64,000 nucleotides of DNA from Paenibacillus sp. FSL R5-0623 (GCF_037974265.1 NZ_CP150233.1:1860001-1924000), one strand, 5' to 3'. Counted from the first letter of the stretch, positions 18,652 to 27,842 are shown. Made by a program: numbers and translations. The notes: generated by a model not told the origin, from the letters alone.

Positions 18652-19068
18652 ATGAGTTACTGTTGTGGGGCAAGTATGGTTGGAACGAAGGGCACGCTGA
18701 AGCATTACCGCACCCAGGTTCATAATGTTCCCCTGCTGTTTTGCCCGGTGTGTCACCGGGTTGAGGTGCATTATAAAGTGGAAAATGAATATGAAATTCT
18801 CGCTGAATATGCGCATGGAGACGGTGCATCCGAGATCGATTTTCAGGATTATGTAACAGAAGATGAAGATGCGATTTTCGAAAACTGTGTAAACCGTGAG
18901 AGTGAGGATGCCATGGTCATTGTGCAGCGCCAGATTGATATGGCTCTGGATTTGCTCAGGCTCGCGAAGGAAACCCAAGACGAGAAGTGGGAAAGCGAAC
19001 TTAAACGTCGATTAGCTGTCATGAGTCAGCGCAGACTGAAAATTCAGCATAATAAGACCGGACTATAG
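18652..19068 (+). CDS. Small zinc-finger protein of unknown function (YgiT-like N-terminus)
   Basis: The 138-residue protein starts with a probable zinc site: CC at residues 4-5 and CPVC about 30 residues later (YCCGASMVGTKG to LLFCPVCHRVEVHY). This resembles the YgiT/MqsA-type zinc finger. An acidic middle (DYVTEDEDAIFEN) and a helical, charged C-terminus follow. MqsA itself is an antitoxin with a DNA-binding C-terminus; no such domain and no toxin partner are visible here. The ATG has a GGAGGGTG ribosome binding site. Confidence 0.7.
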   Translation: MSYCCGASMVGTKGTLKHYRTQVHNVPLLFCPVCHRVEVHYKVENEYEILAEYAHGDGASEIDFQDYVTEDEDAIFENCVNRESEDAMVIVQRQIDMALDLLRLAKETQDEKWESELKRRLAVMSQRRLKIQHNKTGL

Positions 19069-19101
19069 ATGATCTCGGATATATCACCAATTAAAGATAT
19101 T

Positions 19102-19147
19102 AAAAACGAAGCTGATTTGCCTATGGGGGTGAAACGGCTTCGTTTTT
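19102..19147 (+). terminator. Terminator after the zinc-finger gene
   Basis: AAAAACGAAGC (19102-19112) pairs with GCTTCGTTTTT (19137-19147); the right arm itself ends in T residues. Confidence 0.85.
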
Positions 19148-19212
19148 GTGCTGTATTCTGGAACTAATTCGAGGTTTTTTTTAAAATAATTTCCATTCGA
19201 CACTTTCTCCGA

Positions 19213-19242
19213 TTGACTCTCTTCTATAAACTTGTCTATGAT
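19213..19242 (+). promoter_or_regulatory. Promoter of the histidine kinase gene
   Basis: TTGACT (19213-19218) and TATGAT (19237-19242) with an 18-bp spacer. Transcription would start near 19249 and leave a leader of about 270 nt before the preferred kinase start. Confidence 0.6.
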
Positions 19243-19516
19243 AAAAACAGACTTGCAAAAGAGGCGGAGCAAAAAATGTTCGTGTTTGGGAATAGGAGAA
19301 GGTCAGAATGGGACAAACGTATATGATTTTCCGGATCAACTGTTGGTTACCGGGAATAGACCAGCAAGAGTTCCGGCCATGCCATCCATATTTTCGGCTC
19401 AGCCCCCCAACGAAAGGGCACCGGTAATGAACAATAAAATCGGCCCTTCCTGTTTCTGTGATGATATGATGTCCGAATGGCAAGTTTATCATTTACGTGA
19501 AAAGGAGGAACCTGAC

Positions 19517-20623
19517 ATGATTAGTGAATTTCAGGATACAGTGCCTCAACCAACGGATGGATTCCCGCCTGTGCATCTGGATAACAACAAGTACGAGAAT
19601 GTACTGGAACATCTGGATAGCGGTATTATGTTGTTTGACAGTCACGGTGTATTGACGTTTATTAACGTTCAGATGGCAAAGTTGTTGGAACTTCCAAGAA
19701 GTCTGTTGAGCGGCTGCACCCTGATGCAAATGCTGCATCATCCACAGATGAGCCGATTCAAGAAAAAGAAAATTTTACGTATCTATCGGGAAACTATTTT
19801 TCACCGTAAGCGCTATCATGAGTTGATTGATGAATACGGAAGGCATTGGCTGGTTACTGTGACGTACGGTGATCAGATGGATGGTGACTTCTTGTTCAGC
19901 GTCAAGGATGTATCTGATTATAAACAAATTGAACAGACCGCTTATCAAAATGACAAACTTGCGATGCTGGGGCGAATTTCAGCATCTATTGCTCATGAAA
20001 TTCGTAATCCGTTGACTGCAATCCGTGGGTTCATCCAACTGCTCAGGCCCCATTTGCTGCAGCTCGGCAAAGACGAGTACGCTCGAATCATACTGACGGA
20101 GATTGATCGGGCGAATGACATCATCTACGAATTTTTGAATTCTTCCAAACCGTCAGCTCCACAGAAGACCGTGATATCCGTCGACTCTTTGCTCAAAGAG
20201 GTGGTCTTGCTGACCGAAAGCGAAGGGTTGATGAAGGGATGCGAGATCGTACTGGATGAAGGGGATGCCCCGCTGAATGTGTCCATTGATGTCAAACAGA
20301 TTAAGCAGGTTATTTTGAATATGGTGAAAAACGCAATGGATGCCATTGAGGAAGTTGGCGAAGAACACACGGGTCTAATTCGAATATCTACCGCCACGGA
20401 AAACAAGTTCGTGCAGATCTCCATCGCGGATAACGGTCATGGGATGGACCATAACACGCTTGTACGTCTGTTTGATCCATTCTTCACGACCAAGGAGAGC
20501 GGGACGGGGCTTGGACTTTCGGTGAGTTACCGAATCATCAAGAATCATGGAGGCACCATCTCTGTGGATAGCAAAAAGGGCGAAGGCACGCGGTTTATGA
20601 TTATGTTACCCTTGGTATATTGA
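19517..20623 (+). CDS. PAS-domain sensor histidine kinase, sporulation-kinase type
   Basis: A soluble 368-residue kinase. A PAS domain spans about residues 25-135 (LDSGIMLFDSHGVLTFIN). The HisKA dimerisation domain has phospho-acceptor His160 in ASIAHEIRNPLTAIRGF, followed by the HATPase domain with N, G1, F and G2 boxes (NMVKNAMDAI, DNGHGMD, FDPFFTTK, GTGLGL). The H-box matches KinA/KinE-type kinases that feed the Spo0F-Spo0B-Spo0A phosphorelay, and no response regulator is adjacent. The ATG at 19517 is preferred for its AAAGGAGG site eight bases away. The frame stays open upstream to 19232, with another ATG at 19427, but without such sites. Confidence 0.88.
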   Translation: MISEFQDTVPQPTDGFPPVHLDNNKYENVLEHLDSGIMLFDSHGVLTFINVQMAKLLELPRSLLSGCTLMQMLHHPQMSRFKKKKILRIYRETIFHRKRYHELIDEYGRHWLVTVTYGDQMDGDFLFSVKDVSDYKQIEQTAYQNDKLAMLGRISASIAHEIRNPLTAIRGFIQLLRPHLLQLGKDEYARIILTEIDRANDIIYEFLNSSKPSAPQKTVISVDSLLKEVVLLTESEGLMKGCEIVLDEGDAPLNVSIDVKQIKQVILNMVKNAMDAIEEVGEEHTGLIRISTATENKFVQISIADNGHGMDHNTLVRLFDPFFTTKESGTGLGLSVSYRIIKNHGGTISVDSKKGEGTRFMIMLPLVY

Positions 20624-20639
20624 GAAAAGCGGGGGAGTC

Positions 20640-20671
20640 AAGGAGTTGGCCATTTGCCAACTCCTTTGTTT
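20640..20671 (+). terminator. Terminator after the histidine kinase
   Basis: AGGAGTTGGC pairs with GCCAACTCCT over a 5-nt loop, followed by TTGTTTT. Confidence 0.85.
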
Positions 20672-20739
20672 TATGTTGCCAATAAGGGTTATAGTTAGTA
20701 ATGAATGCGAATACATAAGCTCCATAACGGAAGGATGAG

Positions 20740-21711
20740 ATGCAGATGGAAATCCAAGGAATGGAACGAATGAATCAACAATTGATGGATCACGTGGGAA
20801 AAGTGATTGTGGGAAAAGAGCATACGATAGAGCTGGTGATGACAGCCATCATAGCGTCAGGACATGTGCTGCTGGAGGATGTACCGGGTACTGGGAAAAC
20901 GATGCTTGCCAAATCGGTAGCCTCTTCATTGGACTGCACATTCCAACGCATACAGTTTACACCGGACTTGCTGCCCTCTGACTTAACAGGGATTCATTTT
21001 TTTAATCAAAAAGAAGGGGATTTTGAATTCCGACCCGGCCCCTTGTTTGCCAATCTTGTACTAGCAGATGAGATTAACCGTGCTACACCGCGTACACAAT
21101 CAAGCTTGCTGGAGTGTATGGAAGAGCGCCAGATCAGTATTGACGGTTCAACGAGACAGCTGGAACGGCCTTTCATCGTTATCGCCACCCAGAATCCTGT
21201 AGATAACCAGGGAACTTTTCCGCTACCTGAAGCGCAGATGGATCGTTTTATGATGAAAATTCGTATGGGTTATCCAAGCAGTGAAGAGAGTGTAGAAATT
21301 TTGAGACGTACGGTAGCCAGTCGTTCTGTTGATGATCTCTCGGCAGTGATCAGTCGTGAAGAACTTTTGAAGGCGCAGGATACGTATAAAACAGTGCAAA
21401 TCAACGAAGATCTGCTACGATATATCATTCAGTTAACCGAAGCGACAAGGCAACATCCAGAGCTCTCGCTTGGCGTAAGTCCACGAGGGGCTCAGGCATT
21501 ACTCAAGGCAAGTCAGGCATGGGCTGCACTGCATGGCAGAGACTTTGTTTTGCCTGATGATATTAAAGTACTGGCGGAACCTGTGCTGGCCCACCGACTG
21601 GTATTCCGTAACCGCATCAGACAACAAGAGGGCTTGGCTGAGCGTATCATCCAGGAACTTCTGAATCAGACAGAAGTGCCTACGGAGAATCTCGCTACAA
21701 GCGGGCGTTAA
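20740..21711 (+). CDS. MoxR-type AAA+ ATPase
   Basis: A 323-residue AAA+ protein of the MoxR family. Walker A is VPGTGKT, Walker B is LVLADEINR, and ATPRTQSSLLECMEE and the sensor-1 segment IATQNP are typical. MoxR proteins act as chaperones that insert cofactors into or assemble partner proteins, often those with VWA domains, and occur beside DUF58 genes as here. ATG codons at 20740 and 20746 are both possible; AAGGA at 20731-20735 fits the second better. It starts a three-gene operon with DUF58 and DUF4129 proteins, like yeaC-yeaD-yebA of Bacillus subtilis. Confidence 0.92.
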   Translation: MQMEIQGMERMNQQLMDHVGKVIVGKEHTIELVMTAIIASGHVLLEDVPGTGKTMLAKSVASSLDCTFQRIQFTPDLLPSDLTGIHFFNQKEGDFEFRPGPLFANLVLADEINRATPRTQSSLLECMEERQISIDGSTRQLERPFIVIATQNPVDNQGTFPLPEAQMDRFMMKIRMGYPSSEESVEILRRTVASRSVDDLSAVISREELLKAQDTYKTVQINEDLLRYIIQLTEATRQHPELSLGVSPRGAQALLKASQAWAALHGRDFVLPDDIKVLAEPVLAHRLVFRNRIRQQEGLAERIIQELLNQTEVPTENLATSGR

Positions 21712-21715
21712 TCTT

Positions 21716-22831
21716 ATGGCATTATTATGGCTTGTCCTTGTTGGAGGCATTGTCGTTGTTATACATGGTGTGTGGTTTGGACGACCTGCACTGCGAAAAC
21801 TCAGGTACAGCAGACAATTCAGCAAGCTGCGTTGTTACGCTGGAGATGAACTTGAGATGGTGGAGACGATATCAAATGAGAAACGAGTCTCCGTACCGTG
21901 GCTCAGACTTGAATCGATGATGCCAGTGTCGTTTGTATTTCGTTCTGGCTCAGGTATGGATATTAGTCAAGGCGAGATCTATCAGAACCATAAGAGTATT
22001 TTTACGTTAAAACCGTTTACTCGTATTACGCGCAAGCATCCTTTTACATGTACTCAGCGTGGAATTTATCCATTAAATACAGCAACGATGACAGGTGGGG
22101 ATCTCTTTGGCGTGTGGCGTTCCACCAAACCGATTCCTTTGCAAATGTCTATGATCGTGTATCCTTCATTAATGAATGCAGAGGATCTTCCTGCAATTTA
22201 TCAGGTATGGCAGGGAGAAGTGGAAGTATCACGATGGATCGTTGAAGATCCTTTCTTGATCCTGGGTGTTCGGCCTTATGGTGCAGGCGACCCTATGAAT
22301 CGTATTCACTGGAAAGCGAGTGCACGTACAGGTGAATTACAAGTCTACAAGCAGGGATGGACAGCTGATCCGCAATCCTGGATTGTAGTCAACATTCAGG
22401 AATCTGCAGATATGTGGAGTGTTGTCACTCGACCGGAGAAGATTGAACGGGCTCTGCGTTACGCTGCCACGGCTGCAGTGGATGCCATCGGTAGAGGACT
22501 ACCGGCAGGCTTCGCTCATAATGGTTATCATGTGGGTGGAGGCCGCGATACACTTCGGATTGAGCCGGATTATGGCACGCCCCATCTGGAACGGTTACTG
22601 GAAGCTATGGCAGAGACAGAGTTGAAATGTATGGTGCCCATGGAGCAATTCCTGAACGATGAAGTACGTCTGAATGAAGAAGCACAGCAAATCCGCAGCT
22701 ATCTGCTGATTACATCCTATGTATCTGCCGCTATGGAGCACGAGATTGCACGTCTGCACGAACAAGGACATCGTGTAACGATTCTCCCGGTGGAGGACGT
22801 GAAGGGTAATACGAAGGCGGTGAGTGCATGA
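21716..22831 (+). CDS. DUF58 domain protein
   Basis: A 371-residue protein with an N-terminal hydrophobic anchor (LLWLVLVGGIVVVIHGV), a central beta-rich region and the DUF58 core, recognised by the segment VRPYGAGDPMNRIHWKASAR. DUF58 is related to VWA domains and is nearly always beside MoxR ATPases. The function is unsettled, with cell-envelope or metal-linked roles proposed for relatives. It starts 4 bp after moxR and its end overlaps the next gene by 4 bp (ATGA), indicating tight coupling. Confidence 0.88.
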   Translation: MALLWLVLVGGIVVVIHGVWFGRPALRKLRYSRQFSKLRCYAGDELEMVETISNEKRVSVPWLRLESMMPVSFVFRSGSGMDISQGEIYQNHKSIFTLKPFTRITRKHPFTCTQRGIYPLNTATMTGGDLFGVWRSTKPIPLQMSMIVYPSLMNAEDLPAIYQVWQGEVEVSRWIVEDPFLILGVRPYGAGDPMNRIHWKASARTGELQVYKQGWTADPQSWIVVNIQESADMWSVVTRPEKIERALRYAATAAVDAIGRGLPAGFAHNGYHVGGGRDTLRIEPDYGTPHLERLLEAMAETELKCMVPMEQFLNDEVRLNEEAQQIRSYLLITSYVSAAMEHEIARLHEQGHRVTILPVEDVKGNTKAVSA

Positions 22832-24141
22832 GGAACAGACCGGTAGCGACGACCAAAGGACTCATAGCAATGCTTGCCGTCTTGATGGCTGGCATATACC
22901 TTTTTCCGATATTTACGCTTGCTTCATTTTACGCAATGGAACATTTACCGTTCACATTATTCATCCTGGTTGTTCTTGTAGGTTGGTTGGGACAGTTCAT
23001 TCAGCATAAAATTCCAGGTTTTAGCGAGAAGAATACATTCATTCGTGGAGTAACGGCACTCGTCATAGGATTTCTCTTCGCACTCGTTGTTGGGATGAGC
23101 CTTATTCTCCCGTTGCCGGATATCATCACATTGGTACTGTGTGGAGTCATCTCGGCTTATGCAGGTCTGACCTGCCAGCCCGTCTTTCATTCTGTGTTGT
23201 TATGGCGCTTGCAGATTATGGGTGTAATCAGTGCGATCGTGCTTATGATTGCTTCGAATTCGTTGGAATTCATGCAGCCGATACGAACCTATACCCTATG
23301 GATCTATATTGCGGGAGTGATCAGCTTTGCCTTTTGGCTGGTTGGACGATATATGCTGCAACTGGATCAGGCAATACTCAATGACGGCAAGAGAAGATTG
23401 GTATTAAGAGACTTTGCACGTGCGAATCATCAGCGGTTCATGTGGATGTTTATTGTTATCGTCGCGATTGGTGCGTTCCCAAGTCTGGCTGCCTGGCTGG
23501 GGCCGCTACGTGACCGCTTGCTTGCATGGATCAGGGGATGGTTTGGTCCGATTTCTGGTGAGGAGCCACGATTACCAATGGACAACCCCAATCAGCCGCT
23601 AAATATACCGAATGACTGGAGAGAGCCGCCATCCGAGCCCTCAGTCTTCTGGAACATCCTCGGATGGGTAGTGATGTGTGCTGTAGCAGGAGCAATTCTG
23701 TGGCTGCTTCTGAGGTTGGGACAAAAAACGATAAACAGACTTATGGATCGATTCAAGGGGATGTTACAACCAGGTGAAAAGAAGGCAGAACCACGGACGG
23801 AGTATATCGATGTCAGTGAGACGCTTGATGCGCCAGCAAAAGTCCGAAAGAATTGGTTTCGAAAAAAAGAAGCGCCACCTGCACAGGATGCTGAACGTGT
23901 TCAGTATTACTATCGGACTTGGATTGAAAGAGCTGCTCATCGAGGTGTGGTAATACAGGGGACGCACACTCCGCTGGAAGCCGCACAGACCATTATTCAG
24001 AATGGTGTGAAGGTAGAAGAAGATGAGCTGTCTGCGAGACTGCCAGATACGTATAATGCCGTTCGTTATGGAGAGAAAGCTCCCAATCATTCCGATATGG
24101 TTGAGATTGACCGAATCTGGAGATCTTATCGAAGTAAATAA
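22828..24141 (+). CDS. Polytopic membrane protein with C-terminal DUF4129 domain
   Basis: A 437-residue protein with about five or six N-terminal membrane segments to residue 230, a Pro-rich outer loop (PISGEEPRLPMDNPNQP), a further membrane helix near residue 280 and a basic cytoplasmic tail. The tail carries DUF4129 (VQYYYRTWIERAAHRG, then TPLEAAQ). In Bacillus subtilis the third gene of this operon, yebA, encodes a longer protein with a transglutaminase core between these parts. That core is absent here. Function unknown; envelope-related assembly is the best guess. Confidence 0.8.
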   Translation: MRNRPVATTKGLIAMLAVLMAGIYLFPIFTLASFYAMEHLPFTLFILVVLVGWLGQFIQHKIPGFSEKNTFIRGVTALVIGFLFALVVGMSLILPLPDIITLVLCGVISAYAGLTCQPVFHSVLLWRLQIMGVISAIVLMIASNSLEFMQPIRTYTLWIYIAGVISFAFWLVGRYMLQLDQAILNDGKRRLVLRDFARANHQRFMWMFIVIVAIGAFPSLAAWLGPLRDRLLAWIRGWFGPISGEEPRLPMDNPNQPLNIPNDWREPPSEPSVFWNILGWVVMCAVAGAILWLLLRLGQKTINRLMDRFKGMLQPGEKKAEPRTEYIDVSETLDAPAKVRKNWFRKKEAPPAQDAERVQYYYRTWIERAAHRGVVIQGTHTPLEAAQTIIQNGVKVEEDELSARLPDTYNAVRYGEKAPNHSDMVEIDRIWRSYRSK

Positions 24142-24224
24142 GTCCGGAATCCCTTTACTTTTCTTGTCACGTTCAAGTATCATGAGAGGAATACACAAGT
24201 TGGTCAGAAAAGGAGCAGACATTA

Positions 24225-25181
24225 ATGAAGACAAATCATTGCAAAATTGTAGATTGTACGATCCGTGATGGCGGATTGGTGAATAATTGGGACTTTAGCG
24301 TGGACTTTGTTCAACAGCTATATGCTGGATTGAATGAAGCTGGCGTTGATTATATGGAAATTGGATATAAGAACTCTCCGAAGTTGCTTAAAGGTGCCGA
24401 GGAAGCAGGACCATGGCGTTTCCTGAACGATGATTTCCTGCGTAAAGTTATTCCTCAAAAAGGCAATACCAAACTGTCTGCACTGGTTGACGTAGGTCGT
24501 GTGGACGAAAATGATATCTTGCCTCGCAGTGAGAGCATGCTGGATCTGATCCGGGTTGCCTGCTACAGCAAAGATGTAGACAAGGCACTTGCACTGGTTC
24601 AAACATTCCATGATCGTGGATATGAAACCACACTGAATATTATGGCACTCTCCAATGTTATGGAGAATGAATTGCTGGAAGCATTTGAATTGATCAAAGA
24701 AAGCGCTGTGGATGTTGTTTACATTGTAGACTCCTACGGCAGCTTGGATCATAATGATGTGAAATATCTGGTAGAGAAGTTCAAGACTCACTTGCCTAAC
24801 AAGCGTCTTGGTGTTCACACACATAATAATATGCAGCTTGCGTTTTCTAACACATTGGTTGCGGCAGAACTTGGCGTTGAACTGCTTGATGCTTCTGTGT
24901 ATGGTATGGGACGTGCGGCAGGAAACTGTCCAACCGAATTGCTCGTAGCTCATCTCAAAGGAACAAAATACAACTTGCGTCCAGTACTTGGTGTATTGGA
25001 ACAGTTGATGGTTCCACTGAGAGAAAAAGAAGAATGGGGTTACATTCTGCCTTACATGATTACAGGTGCGTTGGACGAGCATCCACGTTCAGCGATGGCG
25101 ATTCGTTCATCGGAAGACAAGGATAAGGTTGTTGATTTCTATGATAAATTAACAACACCAGAAGTGAATTTTGATAAGTAA
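24225..25181 (+). CDS. DRE-TIM (HMGL-like) aldolase-family enzyme, substrate unknown
   Basis: A 318-residue protein with the HMGL-like TIM-barrel signature: DCTIRDGG near the N-terminus (the DRE-TIM metal and base site) and HTHNNMQLAF with metal-binding histidines, near the end of the barrel. It is related to 4-hydroxy-2-oxovalerate aldolase and isopropylmalate synthase but lacks the leucine-binding domain of LeuA and has no partner dehydrogenase beside it. It could be a class II pyruvate aldolase. AAGGAG precedes the ATG by about ten bases. A terminator follows, and it may be cotranscribed with the DUF4129 gene 83 bp upstream. Confidence 0.8.
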   Translation: MKTNHCKIVDCTIRDGGLVNNWDFSVDFVQQLYAGLNEAGVDYMEIGYKNSPKLLKGAEEAGPWRFLNDDFLRKVIPQKGNTKLSALVDVGRVDENDILPRSESMLDLIRVACYSKDVDKALALVQTFHDRGYETTLNIMALSNVMENELLEAFELIKESAVDVVYIVDSYGSLDHNDVKYLVEKFKTHLPNKRLGVHTHNNMQLAFSNTLVAAELGVELLDASVYGMGRAAGNCPTELLVAHLKGTKYNLRPVLGVLEQLMVPLREKEEWGYILPYMITGALDEHPRSAMAIRSSEDKDKVVDFYDKLTTPEVNFDK

Positions 25182-25210
25182 TATAGTCTGAAATACAGTT
25201 GCCAAATAGG

Positions 25211-25247
25211 AAAACATGGACTCTAACTGGAGATCCATGTTTTTTTA
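25211..25247 (+). terminator. Terminator after the aldolase-like gene
   Basis: AAAACATGGA pairs with TCCATGTTTT over a 13-nt loop that can itself form CTC/GAG, followed by further T residues. Confidence 0.9.
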
Positions 25248-25469
25248 GTTCTTAATGCCTTGTTTTTCTCTATATTTATGAATAAATATTCCTAGGAGCA
25301 ACTATTTTTTAGTTCACGTATACAAAATTAAATGTTATTATGTACCAGATAGCATGTGTATGCATGTGAATTGAACGTTGGTTAATATGATTTTTGTCGA
25401 ATCGTGTAGTAAGTTTTAAGTTTGGTTAATGTAATTCAGGATAGGTGATCCCGGGAAGGAAAACACGGC

Positions 25470-27596
25470 ATGAAGGTTAATCTGCAAGATCAGAGAAACA
25501 TAAGTTGGGTCGCTGTGTGCGGCTTATTGTGTTTCCTCGCAAGTCAATGGTTTCGTTCTTCTTCAAGCTCTGATCTGATCATATCGGGTTATCCGGTTTT
25601 GACACTCTTGGGTGGATTTGCTGCGGTAGCGGCTTGTATCGGCATTTACAATCAAAGCTGGTTGTTTCGGACACAGAAGCTAACGCTTCGGAGGGCATTA
25701 TTGACAACACTCTTTTTATTGATTGGTCTGTTTGAACTGGTTCATATTGTTTCATTTGCAGAAGAGATCCCAAATGGAGCCATGATGGAATCGGAGTTCT
25801 CCTTAATGATGTCAACCATGAAATCTTTGGTATGTTCAGTAGGTTTACTGCTCGTGTATACCTTAAATGAGAATGAAATTGCATTACCACGCAAATTCTT
25901 ACTGTTCAGTGGGACATTGGGTACCTTTGTTATTTTGTACATACTGGCTATTCAGGAATGGAGCATGTTGCCGAGTATGCTTGACGGGGAAGTGCTGGGT
26001 GGTATCTTCACCCGAGTTCATCTTATGGTCGGATTGCTCTATGGCATTATTGCGGTTCTTATGTTTGTGCAATGGAAAAAAACCAAAGATGCTGATCTAC
26101 CAACCATTCTATGTGGCATTCTGTGTTTCTTTTTTGGTGAATGTTATTTTGTTTCAGCAACTGGGGTGAACGATCTCAATCTGTTATTAGGATTGCTGAG
26201 TAATTGTATGGCATATTTTTTCATTCAAAAAGGGCTGTATACGTCCGTAGTGGACACGCCTTTCCTGCAACAGCAGGTGGCGGAAGCCAAGATGAACTAT
26301 ATTGCTCATCATGATGATGTAACGGGACTTCCAAACCGTCGTCGCCTTTCACAGCGGTTGAAAAAAATGATGGATGATGCCGTGGTGCAGGAACAGCTTG
26401 TTGGTGTACTGGTCCTGAATATTAATCGGTTCAAGACCATTAATGATTCGCTCGGACAGCAAGCAGCTAACCGGGTTTTGCGTCAGGTAGGTCAACGACT
26501 GAAACATTCGTCACTTCCAGGAGAAGAAGTCTTTGGATTGGGAAGAGATGAGTTTGCATTAACGATGACAGATTTTAGTTCAACCGATACAGCGTTGCGT
26601 CGGACAAGATCTATTTTGCAGCTTTTTGAGAAGCCCGTCTTGGTTGATGGCAATGAGTATCATCTTACACTTGGAATCGGGATGGCCATTTTCCCACATG
26701 ATGGGGAGACACCACTGGAGATTATTCAGAATGCAGATACGGCTTTGCACAGTGCAAAGGAACAAGGAATGGAACTGAATCGTTTTGCCCATGCGATGCA
26801 GATGAAGGCACAGGAGCGTTTGCAGCTTGAGAATGATCTGCGCAAAGCGTTGGATCGGGGTCAGTTCTACCTGGTCTACCAGCCGCAGGTTAATCTGCAA
26901 AGTGGACTAATCGTTGGCATGGAAGCTTTGGTGCGTTGGCAGCATCCGCAGCGAGGCTCGGTATCTCCGGCGGAATTTATTCCTCTGGCAGAAGAGAGTG
27001 GGCTCATTGTGCCACTTGGCGAATGGGTGCTTCGTGAGGCATGTACACAGAACAAACAGTGGCAGGAAGCCGGTTATCGTAAACTGTGTGTTTCGGTGAA
27101 TCTGTCGATGAGACAATTCAGGCACTCCCATTTGTTGGACAATATCAATGGCATTCTCAAAGAGACGGGACTAGAGCCTGTATGGCTTGAACTGGAGATT
27201 ACAGAGAGCATGACATTTGATAAAGACCGGTCATTCGAACAGTTGCGCAAAATCAAAGAAATTGGTGTGCATATCAGTATTGATGATTTTGGAACGGGAT
27301 ACAGCTCGTTGCACTATCTGAAGGATCTGCCGATTGATCGGCTCAAGATTGACCGTTCATTCGTCAATGAAGTCATGGAGGACAGCAATAACGCCGCGAT
27401 CGTATCTACCATCACCTCAATGGCGCATCATTTACAACTGAAAGTCACAGCTGAGGGCGTGGAGAACGAAGATCAGATGGTCTTTCTTCGCAATCAACAC
27501 TGTCACGAGGCTCAGGGTTATTTCTTCAGCAAACCGATTAAAGCCGCTGAATTTGAAAAGCAGTTTTTGAGAGATGTGGATAAGCCTACAGGATAG
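25470..27596 (+). CDS. Membrane GGDEF-EAL protein, probably a c-di-GMP phosphodiesterase
   Basis: The 708-residue protein has seven or eight membrane helices (residues 1-255), then GGDEF and EAL domains. The GGDEF domain looks inactive: the signature reads GRDEF, the first metal-binding Asp is Asn (NINRFKTIND) and the following His and Asp positions are Gln and Asn. The EAL domain keeps its catalytic residues in EALVRW, LELEITES, IDDFGTG, KIDRSFV and TAEGVEN. The protein should therefore degrade c-di-GMP, with GGDEF perhaps sensing GTP. It is a single gene with a GGAAGG ribosome binding site, preceded by a 220-bp region in which I see no clear promoter. Confidence 0.9.
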   Translation: MKVNLQDQRNISWVAVCGLLCFLASQWFRSSSSSDLIISGYPVLTLLGGFAAVAACIGIYNQSWLFRTQKLTLRRALLTTLFLLIGLFELVHIVSFAEEIPNGAMMESEFSLMMSTMKSLVCSVGLLLVYTLNENEIALPRKFLLFSGTLGTFVILYILAIQEWSMLPSMLDGEVLGGIFTRVHLMVGLLYGIIAVLMFVQWKKTKDADLPTILCGILCFFFGECYFVSATGVNDLNLLLGLLSNCMAYFFIQKGLYTSVVDTPFLQQQVAEAKMNYIAHHDDVTGLPNRRRLSQRLKKMMDDAVVQEQLVGVLVLNINRFKTINDSLGQQAANRVLRQVGQRLKHSSLPGEEVFGLGRDEFALTMTDFSSTDTALRRTRSILQLFEKPVLVDGNEYHLTLGIGMAIFPHDGETPLEIIQNADTALHSAKEQGMELNRFAHAMQMKAQERLQLENDLRKALDRGQFYLVYQPQVNLQSGLIVGMEALVRWQHPQRGSVSPAEFIPLAEESGLIVPLGEWVLREACTQNKQWQEAGYRKLCVSVNLSMRQFRHSHLLDNINGILKETGLEPVWLELEITESMTFDKDRSFEQLRKIKEIGVHISIDDFGTGYSSLHYLKDLPIDRLKIDRSFVNEVMEDSNNAAIVSTITSMAHHLQLKVTAEGVENEDQMVFLRNQHCHEAQGYFFSKPIKAAEFEKQFLRDVDKPTG

Positions 27597-27601
27597 GGAA
27601 C

Positions 27602-27633
27602 AGCGGGGGTGCGAGGGTGCTCCTGCTTTTTTT
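27602..27633 (+). terminator. Terminator after the GGDEF-EAL gene
   Basis: AGCGGGGG pairs with CTCCTGCT (two G-U pairs) over a 12-nt loop and is followed by seven T residues. Confidence 0.8.
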
Positions 27634-27755
27634 GATGGATTCGTAATGAAAAAAATGGGAAATATGACTTGCATGCTATAGAGGATCATGGTATATTATT
27701 ATTTGTAAAATCACTGTTAAATTCCTAAGGAACTTAACAATAAATCTTCAATCAT

Positions 27756-27826
27756 GCGGGTGTAGTTCAATGGTAGAACTTTAGCCTTCCAAGCTAATAG
27801 CGTGGGTTCGATTCCCATCACCCGCT
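27756..27826 (+). tRNA. trnG: tRNA-Gly (anticodon UCC)
   Basis: All arms fold: acceptor GCGGGTG with CACCCGC, D arm GTTC/GAAC, anticodon stem TTAGC/GCTAA with loop CTTCCAA (anticodon TCC, reads GGA and GGG), and T arm GTGGG/CCCAT with TTCGATT. The discriminator base is T, as usual for tRNA-Gly. The 3' CCA is not encoded. It stands alone, followed by a terminator. Confidence 0.97.
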
Positions 27827-27842
27827 TAACGAAGCAGTACCG

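Noticed and set aside
18652..19068. MqsRA-type toxin-antitoxin pair
   Set aside because: Only a YgiT-like zinc finger is present, with no DNA-binding domain or adjacent toxin.
19232..19516. N-terminal extension of the histidine kinase
   Set aside because: The frame is open, but no ribosome binding site supports an earlier start, while AAAGGAGG stands before 19517; kept only as an alternative.
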